From NCBI GenBank assembly GCA_003644265.1, contig QNBX01000161.1, positions 1 to 9,748 of the forward strand: a DNA stretch of 9,748 bases. Direction: 5' to 3'. The notes under the pieces were generated by a model, which worked only from the letters and a program-made list of their open reading frames with translations, did not search any database and was not told the DNA's origin. Both the position numbers and the translations under genes were made by a program. Positions 1 through 7,809 of the stretch are shown piece by piece (the first letter of the stretch is position 1; every line of letters starts with the position of its first letter). This stretch comes from Planctomycetota bacterium (GTDB lineage Bacteria; Planctomycetota; B15-G4).

Positions 1-3000
1 GCGCTCTTCGCCAGGCTGCCGGCCGAGCGCACGGGCCTCGACTTCGTGCACCACTTCACGCCGGGCGAGCAGCACACCCACTTGCTGGGGCACTCGGTGG
101 TGGGCGGCGGGCTGGCGCTGGGAGACACGGACGGCGACGGCCTGCCCGAGCTGCTGTTCACGCGCCCGCACGGCGGCAGCCGGCTCTACCAGAACCTGGG
201 TGGGCTGCGCTTCGACGACATCACGCAGGCGGCCGGCCTGGTGGCTGACGCCTGGGGCGGGGGGGCCAGCTTCGGCGACCTGGACGGCGACGGCGACCTC
301 GACCTGTACGTGTGCGGCTACGACACGCCCAACCGGCTCTACTGGAACCAGGGTGACGGTCGCTTCGAAGAGGGCGCCGCCGCGGCGGGCCTGGCGTTCC
401 ATGGCGCCTCCATCATGCTGGCCTTGGCCGACTACGATCTGGACGGCGACCTGGACGGTTTCCTGCTGACCAACAGCTTCGTGCCGCCGCAGCAGCAGCC
501 CGAGTCGCTGCCGGTGGTGGACGGTCGGGTGCGGGTGCCCGAGCAGCGCCGCGAGCTGGCGGACGTGCTCACGCGCCCCGACGGCTCCACCACTCTGATC
601 ACCGCGGGGCAGTACGACCACCTCTACCGCAACGAAGGCGAGGGACGCTTCAGCGACGTCAGCAGCCAGGCGGGCATCAGCGGCAATCACTTCGGGCTCT
701 CGGCCACCTGGTGGGACCCGGACGTGGACGGCTGGCCCGACTTGTACGTGTCCAACGACTTCTTCGGCCCGGACAAGCTGTACCAGAACCAGGGCGACGG
801 CAGCTTCGTCGACGTGGCGCCCACGGCCCTGCCGCACACGCCGTGGTTCAGCATGGGCAGCGACGCGGGCGACGTGGACGGCGACGGTCTGATGGACCTG
901 CTGGCCTCGGACATGGCGGGCAGCACCCACGCGCGCCGCATGGCCACCATGGTCGACCTGCCGGAGACGCGCTGGTTCCTGGAGGCCTCGCTGCCGCGCC
1001 AGATGGTGCGCAACGCGCTGTACATCAACACCGGCACCGAGCGCTTCGCCGAGGCCGCCATGACGGCCGGGCTGGCCCACAGCGACTGGACCTGGTCGAC
1101 GCTCTTCGGCGACCTCGACAACGACGGCCTGCTGGACCTGTTCGTGTCCAACGGCATGAGCCGCGACTTCTTCTCCTACGACATGCAGGCGGGGGCCGCG
1201 GGGCACGAACGCATCATGCGGGACTACTGGGTGCATCAGCCCAAGCTGGCGGAGGCCAACCTGGCCTTCCGCAACCAGGGCGCGTTGAGCTTCGCGTCGG
1301 TGGGCCCCGAGTGGGGGCTGGACCACGTGGCCGCGAGCTTCGGCGCGGCGCTCTGCGACCTGGACCGCGACGGCGATCTGGACCTGGTCTGCAACGACTT
1401 CGACGCGCCCGTGGCGCTGTTCGAGAACCGCTCGGTCGGCGGGCACGTGCTGGCCATCGAGCTGGCCGGGCGCGGCGCCAACACGGCCGGCATCGGCGCG
1501 CGCGTGACGCTCACCACGCGCGGCCCGGACGGCGCGCCTCGCAGCCAGGTGCGCGAGCTGTACCCCTCACATGGCTTCATGGCCGGGCACGAGCCGCGAC
1601 TGCACTTCGGGCTCGGAGATCACGAGCAGGTCGAGGCCCTGGAGGTGTCCTGGCCCGGCGGCAGCACCCAGCGCGTGACGGGGCTCTCGGTCGACAAGGC
1701 CTGGCGCATCCGGCAGCCCGCTGACCAGCGCGGCGCGGATGGCGAGGGCGACGCGGGCGACGCGGGCGACGCGGGTGGCGCGGGTGGCGCGGGTGGCGAG
1801 GCTCCCGCGGCGCTGTTCCGTCCCATGCAGGGTCCCGTGGCGGCGGAGATGCCCTACGACGACTTCGCGCGCCAGCCGCTGCTGCCCGCGCGTCTGTCGC
1901 AGCTGGGCCCGGCGCTGGCCGTGGGCGACGTGGACGGCGACGGCGACGACGACGTGCTGCTGGGTGGCCCGGCGGGGCAGGCGGCCCAGCTGCTGCGCAC
2001 CGGCGGCGGCAACCTGGCGCTGGAGACGCCCGAGGCCCTCTCCTACGACGACTACCAGGAGGACATGGGCGCGCTGCTGTTCGATCTGGACAGCGACGGC
2101 GACCTGGACCTCTACGTGGCCAGCGGCGGCGTGGAGTGCAAGCCGGGCTCGTCCATGCTGCGCGACCGCCTGTACCTGAACGACGGCGCGGGCCAGTTCT
2201 CGCGCGCGCCGGCCGGCAGCCTGCCCGACGCGCGACAGAGCAGCTCGTCGATCGCCGCGGCGGACATCGACGGCGACGGCGACCTCGACCTGTTCGTGGG
2301 CTCGCGCTCGGTGCCCGGGCGCTGGCCCGAGGGTGGCCACCCTCGCCTGCTGCGCAACGACGGCGGGACCCTGGTGGACGCGGCCGACGAGCTGGCGCCG
2401 GGGCTGTCGTCCCACGGTCGCGTCACCGGCGCCGCGTTCAGCGACGTGGACGATGACGGCGACCCGGATCTGTTGGTGGCCCACGAGTGGGGGCCCATCC
2501 GGCTCTGGCGCAACCAGGGCGGCCGGTTGTCGGACGCCGGCGCGAGCTCCGGGCTGGCCCGGCACACCGGCTGGTGGAACAGCGTGGCCCTCGGCGATCC
2601 CGACCTGGACGGCGACCTGGACGGCGTGGCCGGCAACCTGGGCTGGGGCGCGCGCACGCGGCCCGTGCCCGGGCAGCCCGCCGTGCTCTTCCACGGCGAC
2701 CTCGACGGCAGCGGTGTGGAGGTCATCGCTGAGACCGCTTGGGTGGACGACACGCTGTATCCGCTGCGACCGCGCACGGATTTCCTGGCGGCGCTGCCCT
2801 TCCTGGCGGATCAGTTCCCGACCCATGCCCACTGGGCTCACGCCACGCTGCGCGACGTGTTTGCGCCCGAGGCGCTGGCGGCAGCGGGGCGGCTGGAGGC
2901 CAGCACGCCCGACAGCTCCCTGCTGAGCAACGACGGCAGCGGGCGCTTTGCCCTCTCGCCCCTGCCGGTCATGGCGCAGCTCGCGCCCGTCTTCGGCGCG

Positions 3001-3567
3001 GCCTTCCTCGAACTGGACGGAGACGGCCTGCCGGACCTGGTGCTGGCGCAGAACAGCTACGCGCCGCACCCCGAGCAGGGTCGGCTGGACGGCGGGCTGA
3101 GCCTGGCCCTGCGCGGTGACGGCGCCGGCGGCTTTACGGCCCTGCGCGCCGACGCGAGCGGCGTGGTGGTGCCCGGCGACGCCAAGGCCCTGGCGGTGAC
3201 GGATCTCGACGGCGACGGCTGGCCCGACCTCGCGCTGAGCCAGAACGATGGGCCGCTCAAGCTGCTGCTGCGCCGTGGCGGGCGCGAGGCGCACATGCTG
3301 GCCGTGCGCCTGCAGGGCCCACCCGGCAACCCCACCGGCGTGGGCGCGCGGCTCACGCTGGAGCAGGAGGGCCGGCGCAGCCAGACCCAGGAGCTCTCGG
3401 CGGGCGCGGGCTACCTGTCGCAGTCGGCGCCCGTGGCCTGGTTCGGCCTGGCCGGTGCGGGGCAGCAGCCGGCGGCCGCGCGACTGCTGGTGCGCTGGCC
3501 CGACGGCGCGCGCAGCGCCCATGAGGTGCCGCCGGGCACGACGACCCTGAGCGTGAAGCCGGACTGA
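1..3567 (+). CDS. FG-GAP/VCBS-repeat protein with two ASPIC/UnbV domains (5' truncated)
   Basis: The frame is open from the first base, and the residues before the first possible start (GTG at 46) already read RTGLDFVHHF, a typical early motif of CRTAC1-like proteins, so the true start is upstream of the window. Counting from base 1, 1188 residues are visible. About seven calcium-loop FG-GAP/VCBS motifs of the DxDGDGxxDL type lie in residues ~42-470, then an ASPIC/UnbV domain at ~490-570 (RVTLTTRG ... VSWPGGSTQRV). A Gly/Asp/Ala linker follows at ~585-600, about seven more FG-GAP motifs at ~640-1080, and a second ASPIC/UnbV-like domain at ~1100-1185 (GVGARLTLEQ ... VRWPDGARSAHEV). The family forms beta-propellers and is usually exported; an outer-surface or secreted binding role is inferred. 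Substrate or partner is unknown. The export signal would be in the missing N terminus. The gene ends 97 bp before the convergent amidase gene. Confidence 0.93.
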   Translation, partial: ALFARLPAERTGLDFVHHFTPGEQHTHLLGHSVVGGGLALGDTDGDGLPELLFTRPHGGSRLYQNLGGLRFDDITQAAGLVADAWGGGASFGDLDGDGDLDLYVCGYDTPNRLYWNQGDGRFEEGAAAAGLAFHGASIMLALADYDLDGDLDGFLLTNSFVPPQQQPESLPVVDGRVRVPEQRRELADVLTRPDGSTTLITAGQYDHLYRNEGEGRFSDVSSQAGISGNHFGLSATWWDPDVDGWPDLYVSNDFFGPDKLYQNQGDGSFVDVAPTALPHTPWFSMGSDAGDVDGDGLMDLLASDMAGSTHARRMATMVDLPETRWFLEASLPRQMVRNALYINTGTERFAEAAMTAGLAHSDWTWSTLFGDLDNDGLLDLFVSNGMSRDFFSYDMQAGAAGHERIMRDYWVHQPKLAEANLAFRNQGALSFASVGPEWGLDHVAASFGAALCDLDRDGDLDLVCNDFDAPVALFENRSVGGHVLAIELAGRGANTAGIGARVTLTTRGPDGAPRSQVRELYPSHGFMAGHEPRLHFGLGDHEQVEALEVSWPGGSTQRVTGLSVDKAWRIRQPADQRGADGEGDAGDAGDAGGAGGAGGEAPAALFRPMQGPVAAEMPYDDFARQPLLPARLSQLGPALAVGDVDGDGDDDVLLGGPAGQAAQLLRTGGGNLALETPEALSYDDYQEDMGALLFDLDSDGDLDLYVASGGVECKPGSSMLRDRLYLNDGAGQFSRAPAGSLPDARQSSSSIAAADIDGDGDLDLFVGSRSVPGRWPEGGHPRLLRNDGGTLVDAADELAPGLSSHGRVTGAAFSDVDDDGDPDLLVAHEWGPIRLWRNQGGRLSDAGASSGLARHTGWWNSVALGDPDLDGDLDGVAGNLGWGARTRPVPGQPAVLFHGDLDGSGVEVIAETAWVDDTLYPLRPRTDFLAALPFLADQFPTHAHWAHATLRDVFAPEALAAAGRLEASTPDSSLLSNDGSGRFALSPLPVMAQLAPVFGAAFLELDGDGLPDLVLAQNSYAPHPEQGRLDGGLSLALRGDGAGGFTALRADASGVVVPGDAKALAVTDLDGDGWPDLALSQNDGPLKLLLRRGGREAHMLAVRLQGPPGNPTGVGARLTLEQEGRRSQTQELSAGAGYLSQSAPVAWFGLAGAGQQPAAARLLVRWPDGARSAHEVPPGTTTLSVKPD
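1753..1797 (+). repeat. In-frame 9-bp tandem repeat in the inter-domain linker
   Basis: Two copies of GCGGGCGAC (1753-1770) are followed by three copies of GCGGGTGGC (1771-1797), encoding Ala-Gly-Asp twice and Ala-Gly-Gly three times. The repeat sits exactly between the two propeller/UnbV halves of the large protein and probably forms a flexible linker. The unit is a multiple of three, so slippage would change linker length without breaking the frame. Confidence 0.85.
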
Positions 3568-3600
3568 AGCGCGCCCGGGCGTGTTGCGACGGAGCGCCCG

Positions 3601-3626
3601 AGCCGCGCCCTGCCGGCGCAGCGGCT
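3601..3626. terminator. Possible terminator hairpin between convergent genes
   Basis: AGCCGC at 3601-3606 pairs with GCGGCT at 3621-3626. Inside it GCC (3607-3609) can pair with GGC (3615-3617) around a small loop, with a 3-nt bulge. On the plus strand the stem is followed by a T/C-rich stretch (TCTCCTT). It lies in the 97-bp gap where the large FG-GAP gene and the amidase gene converge, which is where a terminator is expected. The bulge and the lack of a clean T-run make this a weak call. Confidence 0.3.
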
Positions 3627-3664
3627 TCTCCTTGAATCGCGCGCCGCGCTCACCTGCGCGCCGC

Positions 3665-5128
3665 TCAGCGCAGCCCCGGCAGGTTGCCGAGCCACGGGCG
3701 CACGCGCTCCAGCGCGGCGGCCACGGCCAGCACGCGCCCGTCGTCGTGGCGTCGGCCCACGATGGCCAGGCCCACCGGCAGGCCGTCGGGCGTGAGCCCC
3801 GCCGGCACTGAGATGGCGGGGTGGCCGCTGAAGTTCACCGGGTGCGTGAGGCACCAGCCGATGCTGCGCTCGGTGGGCTGGCCGGCCACCTCGGAGGGGC
3901 CCAGCGTCGAGCCGTCGGCGGCGTTGGGAAAGGGCGGCACCGCCACGGTGGGGCAGGCCAGCACGTCGGCCTGCCCGAACACGTCCTGGAAGCCGTCGAA
4001 GACGCGCGTGCGCAGCACGTCATCGCGCTTGGCCTCCACGGCGCTGAGGGCCTCGCCGCGCTCGAGCAGCTCCACGAACTCCGGGCACAGCGCGTCGCGA
4101 TGGGCTCCCAGCAGGTCGACGCCGTCGCGCTTCATGTTGGCGGCCATGGCGGCGTAGAGCACGGCCATCTCGCGCAGCCACAGCTCGGTCAGCTCGTGGT
4201 GGCTGGCGCCGAGGTCGGGTGAGAGCTCACGCACTTCGAGGCCGGCGTCGCCGAGGGCCGACACGGCCCGGGCCACGCAGTCGCTCACCGCGGCGTCCAC
4301 CGGGAAGCCGCCCAGGTCGGGGCTGAAGGCCAGCACCAGCCCGTCCACCGGCAGCGCGCAGGCGCCGGCCCAGTCGAGCCCGTCGTCGGGCAGGCAGAGT
4401 GGGTCGCGCGCGTCCGGTCCGCACATGACCGAGGCCATCAGCGCGGCGTCTGCCACCGTGCGGGTGATGGGCCCGGCGTGCAGCGCGGGCGTGTGCAAGA
4501 AACCGTCGGGTCGGTAGGCCGCCGCCACGCGCCCCCAGCTGGGCTTGAAGCCCACCACGCCGCAGTGCGCCGCGGGGATTCGGATGGAGCCGCCGGCGTC
4601 GCTGCCTTGTGCCAGGGCGCAGAGCCCGTCGGCCACCGCCGCGGCCGAGCCGCCCGAGCTGCCGCCGGCGTTGCGCGTCAGGTCGAAGGGCGTCGAGGTG
4701 GGGCCGAACAGCAGGTTGTCCGTGACCCCCTTGTGCCCGAACTCCGGGGTGTTGGTCTTGCCCAGGACCACGGCCCCGGCGTCCTCCAGGCGCCGCACGT
4801 AGGTGGCGGTCTGGTCGGGCACGAAGCCCTCGAAGACCCGGCTGCCAAAGGTATTGGGCACCCCCGGCAGGAAGTCGAACAGGTCCTTGATGGCGATGGG
4901 TAGGCCATGCAGGGCGCCCAGGCAGCGGCCTGCCGCCAGGCTGCGGTCGGCGGCCCGCGCCTGGGCCAGGGCGCGCTCACCCAGCACGGCCACAAACGCG
5001 CCCAGACCCACGTTCTGCGCCTCGATCCGGGCCAGGTAGGCCGTCGTCAGCTCGAGCGATGAGAGCTCGCCGCGGGCCAGTCGCCGGGCCAATTCGACGG
5101 CCGGCGCAAAGCACAGATCTCGGTGCAT
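3665..5128 (-). CDS. Amidase-signature (AS) family amidase
   Basis: The 487-residue protein has the usual AS-family length. These enzymes hydrolyse carbon-nitrogen amide bonds with a Ser-cisSer-Lys triad, and all three residues are visible: Lys81 in PIAIKDLFD, Ser157 in the GGSSGGSAAA motif and the nucleophile Ser181 in SDAGGSIRIPA. The spacing of 24 residues between the two serines fits the family. The C-terminal block (HPVNFSGHPAISVPAG, then LPVGLAIVGRRHDD) is also typical. No signal peptide is seen, so it is probably cytoplasmic. I chose ATG at 5128 because GGAG (plus-strand 5134-5137) lies 5 nt upstream and the family similarity begins there; the frame stays open further upstream but encodes nothing recognisable. 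The substrate cannot be told: GatA is unlikely as no gatB or gatC is adjacent, and amide, indoleacetamide or 6-aminohexanoate-type substrates remain possible. It is transcribed alone, divergent from the cold-shock gene. Confidence 0.93.
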   Translation of the reverse strand: MHRDLCFAPAVELARRLARGELSSLELTTAYLARIEAQNVGLGAFVAVLGERALAQARAADRSLAAGRCLGALHGLPIAIKDLFDFLPGVPNTFGSRVFEGFVPDQTATYVRRLEDAGAVVLGKTNTPEFGHKGVTDNLLFGPTSTPFDLTRNAGGSSGGSAAAVADGLCALAQGSDAGGSIRIPAAHCGVVGFKPSWGRVAAAYRPDGFLHTPALHAGPITRTVADAALMASVMCGPDARDPLCLPDDGLDWAGACALPVDGLVLAFSPDLGGFPVDAAVSDCVARAVSALGDAGLEVRELSPDLGASHHELTELWLREMAVLYAAMAANMKRDGVDLLGAHRDALCPEFVELLERGEALSAVEAKRDDVLRTRVFDGFQDVFGQADVLACPTVAVPPFPNAADGSTLGPSEVAGQPTERSIGWCLTHPVNFSGHPAISVPAGLTPDGLPVGLAIVGRRHDDGRVLAVAAALERVRPWLGNLPGLR

Positions 5129-5455
5129 ATGGACTCCGGGGAGCGCCGGGAAGGGCCCGCCATGAGACCACAGGCGGCGCTGCCAGGCGCAGCTCGCGGG
5201 CCTGCGGTATTGACGGCGAGGGGGCAGAAGCGGAGTGTGGGGTGCGTAGAGGCTCGGCCGCCGTGGTCGAGTCCAGCCGTCGACGGCATGCCCAGCGGGG
5301 CATCGTTCGTCGGAGGTGACGCTCCGAAGGGGCGCCGGGCTCACGCCCGACGGTTCGGCGGGGCGGCCGTTCGCGGCGGCACGTATCCGCGAAATTCCGT
5401 GGGCTCGGGGCGGGAAGCACTTCCGCACCTCCTACACAGTAGTTGAGAAAAAAGC
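5129..5455. promoter_or_regulatory. Divergent intergenic region with palindromes
   Basis: This 327-bp gap separates the start codons of the amidase (minus) and cold-shock (plus) genes and must hold both promoters. No convincing sigma70 -35/-10 pair was found on either strand. Visible structure: a perfect 12-bp palindrome GCCGTCGACGGC (5276-5287), directly followed by an inverted repeat ATGCCC/GGGCAT around a 4-nt spacer (5288-5303). There is also a CGGGC/GCCCG hairpin (5336-5349), and GCGG(G)AAG/CTTCCGC (5410-5426) about 30 bp before the csp start. The csp ribosome site is weak: GAG at 5445-5447, followed by an A-rich run up to the ATG. I see no gene in this stretch. Confidence 0.4.
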
Positions 5456-5662
5456 ATGCGCAGCACCGGTACTGTCAAGTGGTTCAACGACACCAAGGGC
5501 TTCGGCTTCATCACTCCAGAGGGCGGCGGCGAGGACTGCTTCGTCCACCACAGCGCCATCCAGTCCGATGGCTTCCGCTCGCTCGCCGAGGGTGACCGCG
5601 TCGAGTACGACACGGTCGCCGGCAAGAAGGGCCCGGCGGCGGAGAACGTCACCAAGCTCTAG
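5456..5662 (+). CDS. CspA-family cold-shock protein
   Basis: This 68-residue single cold-shock domain protein is a small nucleic-acid chaperone of the OB fold that binds single-stranded RNA or DNA in the cytoplasm and melts RNA structure. It begins with the family pattern GTVKWFN, has RNP1 as KGFGFI (residues 14-19) and RNP2 as DCFVHHSAI (27-35), and ends with the usual GPAAENV. Length and start match the family. Cys28 sits where most relatives have Val or Ile, a minor oddity. The gene is monocistronic in layout: a 327-bp upstream gap and two hairpins immediately downstream. Which csp paralogue it is, and whether it is cold-inducible, cannot be told from sequence. Confidence 0.96.
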   Translation: MRSTGTVKWFNDTKGFGFITPEGGGEDCFVHHSAIQSDGFRSLAEGDRVEYDTVAGKKGPAAENVTKL

Positions 5663-5673
5663 AGCCAAACAGC

Positions 5674-5690
5674 CTCCGTGTCCCACGGAG
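5674..5690 (+). terminator. Small hairpin after csp
   Basis: CTCCGTG (5674-5680) and CACGGAG (5684-5690) form a perfect 7-bp stem with a 3-nt loop, starting 12 bases after the csp stop codon. It is immediately followed by a larger hairpin, so the two probably act together as a 3'-end structure. Confidence 0.5.
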
Positions 5691-5693
5691 TCT

Positions 5694-5729
5694 CGCGGGG
5701 CCGTTCCGGTTCGCCGGAGCGGCCCCGCG
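5694..5729 (+). terminator. Strong 16-bp hairpin with TTCG loop after csp
   Basis: Bases 5694-5709 pair with 5714-5729 over 16 bp with one G-T wobble, closed by a TTCG tetraloop (5710-5713). The position 31 bp past the csp stop suggests transcription termination or 3'-end protection of the csp mRNA. There is no T-run after it, so it is not a textbook intrinsic terminator. Because the stem is nearly symmetric it would fold on either strand. Confidence 0.65.
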
Positions 5730-5829
5730 GTCAATTCCGGCCGGCCGTTGGCGGTGTGTACGATGTGCCCCAACGCCACCGCGCGGGGGACCGAATCCCA
5801 GCCGGCGCCGTCAGCCACCCCGGACTGCC

Positions 5830-6717
5830 ATGGGCGCCATCTTCTCTCTCTTCCTGGTGTTGTTCATCTCGTTCTGCGTGATCCGCACGGCCACGGCCGC
5901 GCTCACGCTCACGGGGCTGTCGCGCGACCTGGCCTGGTTCCAGTCCATCTCGGCCTTCACGGGGGTGGGCTTCACCACGGCCGAGTCCGAGCACATGCTC
6001 AGCCACCCGGCGCGCCGCAAGGTGGTCACGGTGCTCATGATCGTGGGCAACGTGGGCATCGTCATGGCGGCCAGCTCGCTGGTGCTGACCTTCTCCGAGA
6101 TGGACGACACCTACGAAGGGCTGGCCTACATCATCTGGCTGTTCGTCGGTGTGGCCGCGCTCTGGGCCGTGCTGAGCAACCGCGCCGTGGACGTGCGCCT
6201 GCACCGCATGCTGCGCGAGGTCGTGCGCCGCTCGGGCCGCATCGAGGTAGAGGACTACGTCGACCTGCTGCACCTCACCGGCGAGTTCAGCGTGACCGAG
6301 CTGCTGGTCTCGCGCGGGCACTGGCTGGTCGACCGCCGGCTGGCAGAATCGCGCCTGGCCGACGAGGGCGTCACGATCCTGGGCATCCAGCGCGCCGGGG
6401 GTGAGTTCCTGGGCGTGCCCCGCGGCGAGACCCTGATCCAGGACGAGGACCGGCTGATCGTGTACGCGCGAGTGGAGGCCATCGAGGCCCTGACCGAGCG
6501 CCGCCGCGACGCGGAGGGCGACGCCAAGCACCGCGAGGCGGTGGGGGCCGTGCGGCATGTGCGCGCCGAGCAGATCTGGCACGACCGCCACCTGCGCGCC
6601 GACAGTCACGTGGCTGCGGCGGGCCAAGGCATGGCCGCCATGGGGGACGAGGTCGACCTGAGCGAGTTCGAGGTGTACCCGCCGCCCCCGCCGTCCAAGC
6701 GCGAGTCCGACTCCTGA
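5830..6717 (+). CDS. Membrane protein with TrkA-C (RCK_C) domain, potassium-transport-like
   Basis: This 295-residue protein has an N-terminal membrane helix (~3-26), a pore-loop-like segment SAFTGVGFTTAESE (~41-54), a second helix (~63-88, VVTVLMIVGNVGIV) and a third (~97-116). A soluble domain at ~137-222 matches TrkA-C/RCK_C in style (GRIEVEDY, FSVTELLV, LIQDEDRLIVYARVEAIE). A polar His- and Arg-rich tail ends in PPPPPSK. RCK_C domains bind ligands that gate ion transport. The FTGVGFTT segment followed by a basic residue pair and a Gly-rich helix resembles one pore unit of TrkH/KtrB-type transporters, but potassium transport is only an inference. The start at 5830 fits the family beginning MGAI; no good Shine-Dalgarno is seen. 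Its stop overlaps the start of the next gene (TGATG), so the two are probably translated together and may cooperate in ion homeostasis. Confidence 0.8.
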   Translation: MGAIFSLFLVLFISFCVIRTATAALTLTGLSRDLAWFQSISAFTGVGFTTAESEHMLSHPARRKVVTVLMIVGNVGIVMAASSLVLTFSEMDDTYEGLAYIIWLFVGVAALWAVLSNRAVDVRLHRMLREVVRRSGRIEVEDYVDLLHLTGEFSVTELLVSRGHWLVDRRLAESRLADEGVTILGIQRAGGEFLGVPRGETLIQDEDRLIVYARVEAIEALTERRRDAEGDAKHREAVGAVRHVRAEQIWHDRHLRADSHVAAAGQGMAAMGDEVDLSEFEVYPPPPPSKRESDS

Positions 6718-7730
6718 TGGACATCGTGCTGCTGTTGCTGGGGATCAGCCTGCTGGTGGGAGGCGGACACTGGCTGGTGAAGGGCGCCTCCGAGCTGGCC
6801 CGCGCCCTGGGGGTCTCGCCCCTGGTCATCGGGCTGACGGTGGTGGCCTTCGGCACCAGCGCGCCCGAGCTGGCGGTCAACGTCTCGGCCGCGCTGCAGG
6901 GCCGAGGGGAGATCTCCTTCGGCAACGTGATCGGCTCCAACCTGGCCAACATCGGGCTGATCCTGGGGGTCACCGCGCTGTTCAAGCCGCTGCCGGTGCA
7001 GGGGTGTCTGATCCGCCGTGAGCTGCCCTTGATGCTGCTGGCCACCGCGGCGGTGGTGTCCCTGGCGCTCGACCCCTGGCTGCGCGGGGAGTCGGCGTAC
7101 TTCGATCGTGGCGACGGCGTGGTGCTGCTGCTGTTCTTCGCGGTGTTCATCTACGCCACGGCGTCGGAGGTGCTGCGCGGTCGCTCCACCGATCCCATGC
7201 TGGCGCAATCGCTGGACGAGGCCGGCGACGCGCCCGAGCCGACGCCCGACGGGGCCAGCCTGTGGGGCGCGGCCGGCGCGGGGCTCGCGGGTTTGCTCGC
7301 GCTGCTGGCGGGCGGCCGCGTCACCGTGGACGCCGCGTCGGAGATCGCCCGGGCGGCCGGGGTCTCGGAGGCCGTGATCGGCCTCACGGTGGTGGCCGTG
7401 GGCACCAGCCTGCCCGAGCTGGTGGCCTCGGTGGTGGCCACGGCCAAGGGTGCTCCCGACATCGCCATCGGAAACGTCGTGGGCAGCAACCTGTTCAACC
7501 TGCTGTTCGTGCTGGGCATCACGGCCAGCGTGCGTCCGGTGGAGGTGCCCGCCGACGGCCTGCCTGACCTGATGGCCCTGGCCGTCCTGTCGGCGCTCAT
7601 GCTGCCCCTGGCCCTGACCTACCAGCGTCGGGTGGTGCGGCGCGAGGGCGCGTTGCTGCTGGCGCTCTGGGCCGGCTACACGCTCTGGCGCTGCACGGCC
7701 GGTGCCGGCGCCGCCGTCGTGGGCGCGTGA
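6717..7730 (+). CDS. Calcium/sodium antiporter, CaCA family (YrbG-like)
   Basis: This 337-residue inner-membrane antiporter has about ten hydrophobic helices in two inverted halves. The alpha-1 repeat carries GTSAPEL (46-52) and GNVIGSN (69-75); the alpha-2 repeat carries GTSLPEL (229-235) and GNVVGSN (252-258). Glu51 and Glu234 are the expected ion-coordinating acids. An acidic, Pro-containing cytoplasmic loop (~155-180) separates the halves. Family members exchange Na+ (or H+) for Ca2+; the exact ions are not proven for YrbG-type proteins. The ATG overlaps the upstream TGA by one base, indicating translational coupling with the TrkA-C protein. This is the last gene of that unit; 189 bp separate it from the next start. 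Confidence 0.93.
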   Translation: MDIVLLLLGISLLVGGGHWLVKGASELARALGVSPLVIGLTVVAFGTSAPELAVNVSAALQGRGEISFGNVIGSNLANIGLILGVTALFKPLPVQGCLIRRELPLMLLATAAVVSLALDPWLRGESAYFDRGDGVVLLLFFAVFIYATASEVLRGRSTDPMLAQSLDEAGDAPEPTPDGASLWGAAGAGLAGLLALLAGGRVTVDAASEIARAAGVSEAVIGLTVVAVGTSLPELVASVVATAKGAPDIAIGNVVGSNLFNLLFVLGITASVRPVEVPADGLPDLMALAVLSALMLPLALTYQRRVVRREGALLLALWAGYTLWRCTAGAGAAVVGA

Positions 7731-7740
7731 ACGCCGCGCG

Positions 7741-7762
7741 CGCCGCCCGCCTCGCGGGGGCG
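7741..7762 (+). terminator. GC-rich hairpin after the antiporter gene
   Basis: CGCC-G-CCCGC (7741-7750) can pair with GCGGGGGCG (7754-7762) around a CTC loop, with one bulged G, starting 10 bp past the antiporter stop. There is no T-run. In DNA this GC-rich such a fold can arise by chance, so the call is tentative. Confidence 0.3.
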
Positions 7763-7809
7763 TGAGCGGCAGGCGCGAGCGGGGCGCGGGACGGGAGGGC
7801 GTGAGCGGC
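7758..7809. repeat. 13-bp direct repeat upstream of the binding-protein gene
   Basis: GGGCGTGAGCGGC occurs exactly at 7758-7770 and again at 7797-7809, with repeat starts 39 bp apart. Both copies are in the intergenic region before the ABC importer operon, upstream of the possible promoter. Paired binding sites for a regulator would look like this, but a chance repeat in GC-rich DNA cannot be excluded. Confidence 0.4.

Noticed and set aside
1753..1797. CRISPR-like or regulatory repeat array
   Set aside because: The units are 9 bp, contiguous without spacers, in frame and inside a gene, so it is a coding tandem repeat.
1567..3522. A 651-codon open frame on the minus strand inside the FG-GAP gene
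   Set aside because: It is antisense to a clear family member, is rich in Arg, Ala, Val and Gln low-complexity residues, and has no recognisable domain; long antisense frames are expected in DNA this GC-rich.
5129..5428. A 100-residue N-terminal extension of the amidase from an upstream start at 5428
   Set aside because: The extra residues match nothing in the AS family, and the ATG at 5128 has a GGAG at proper spacing and gives the normal family length.
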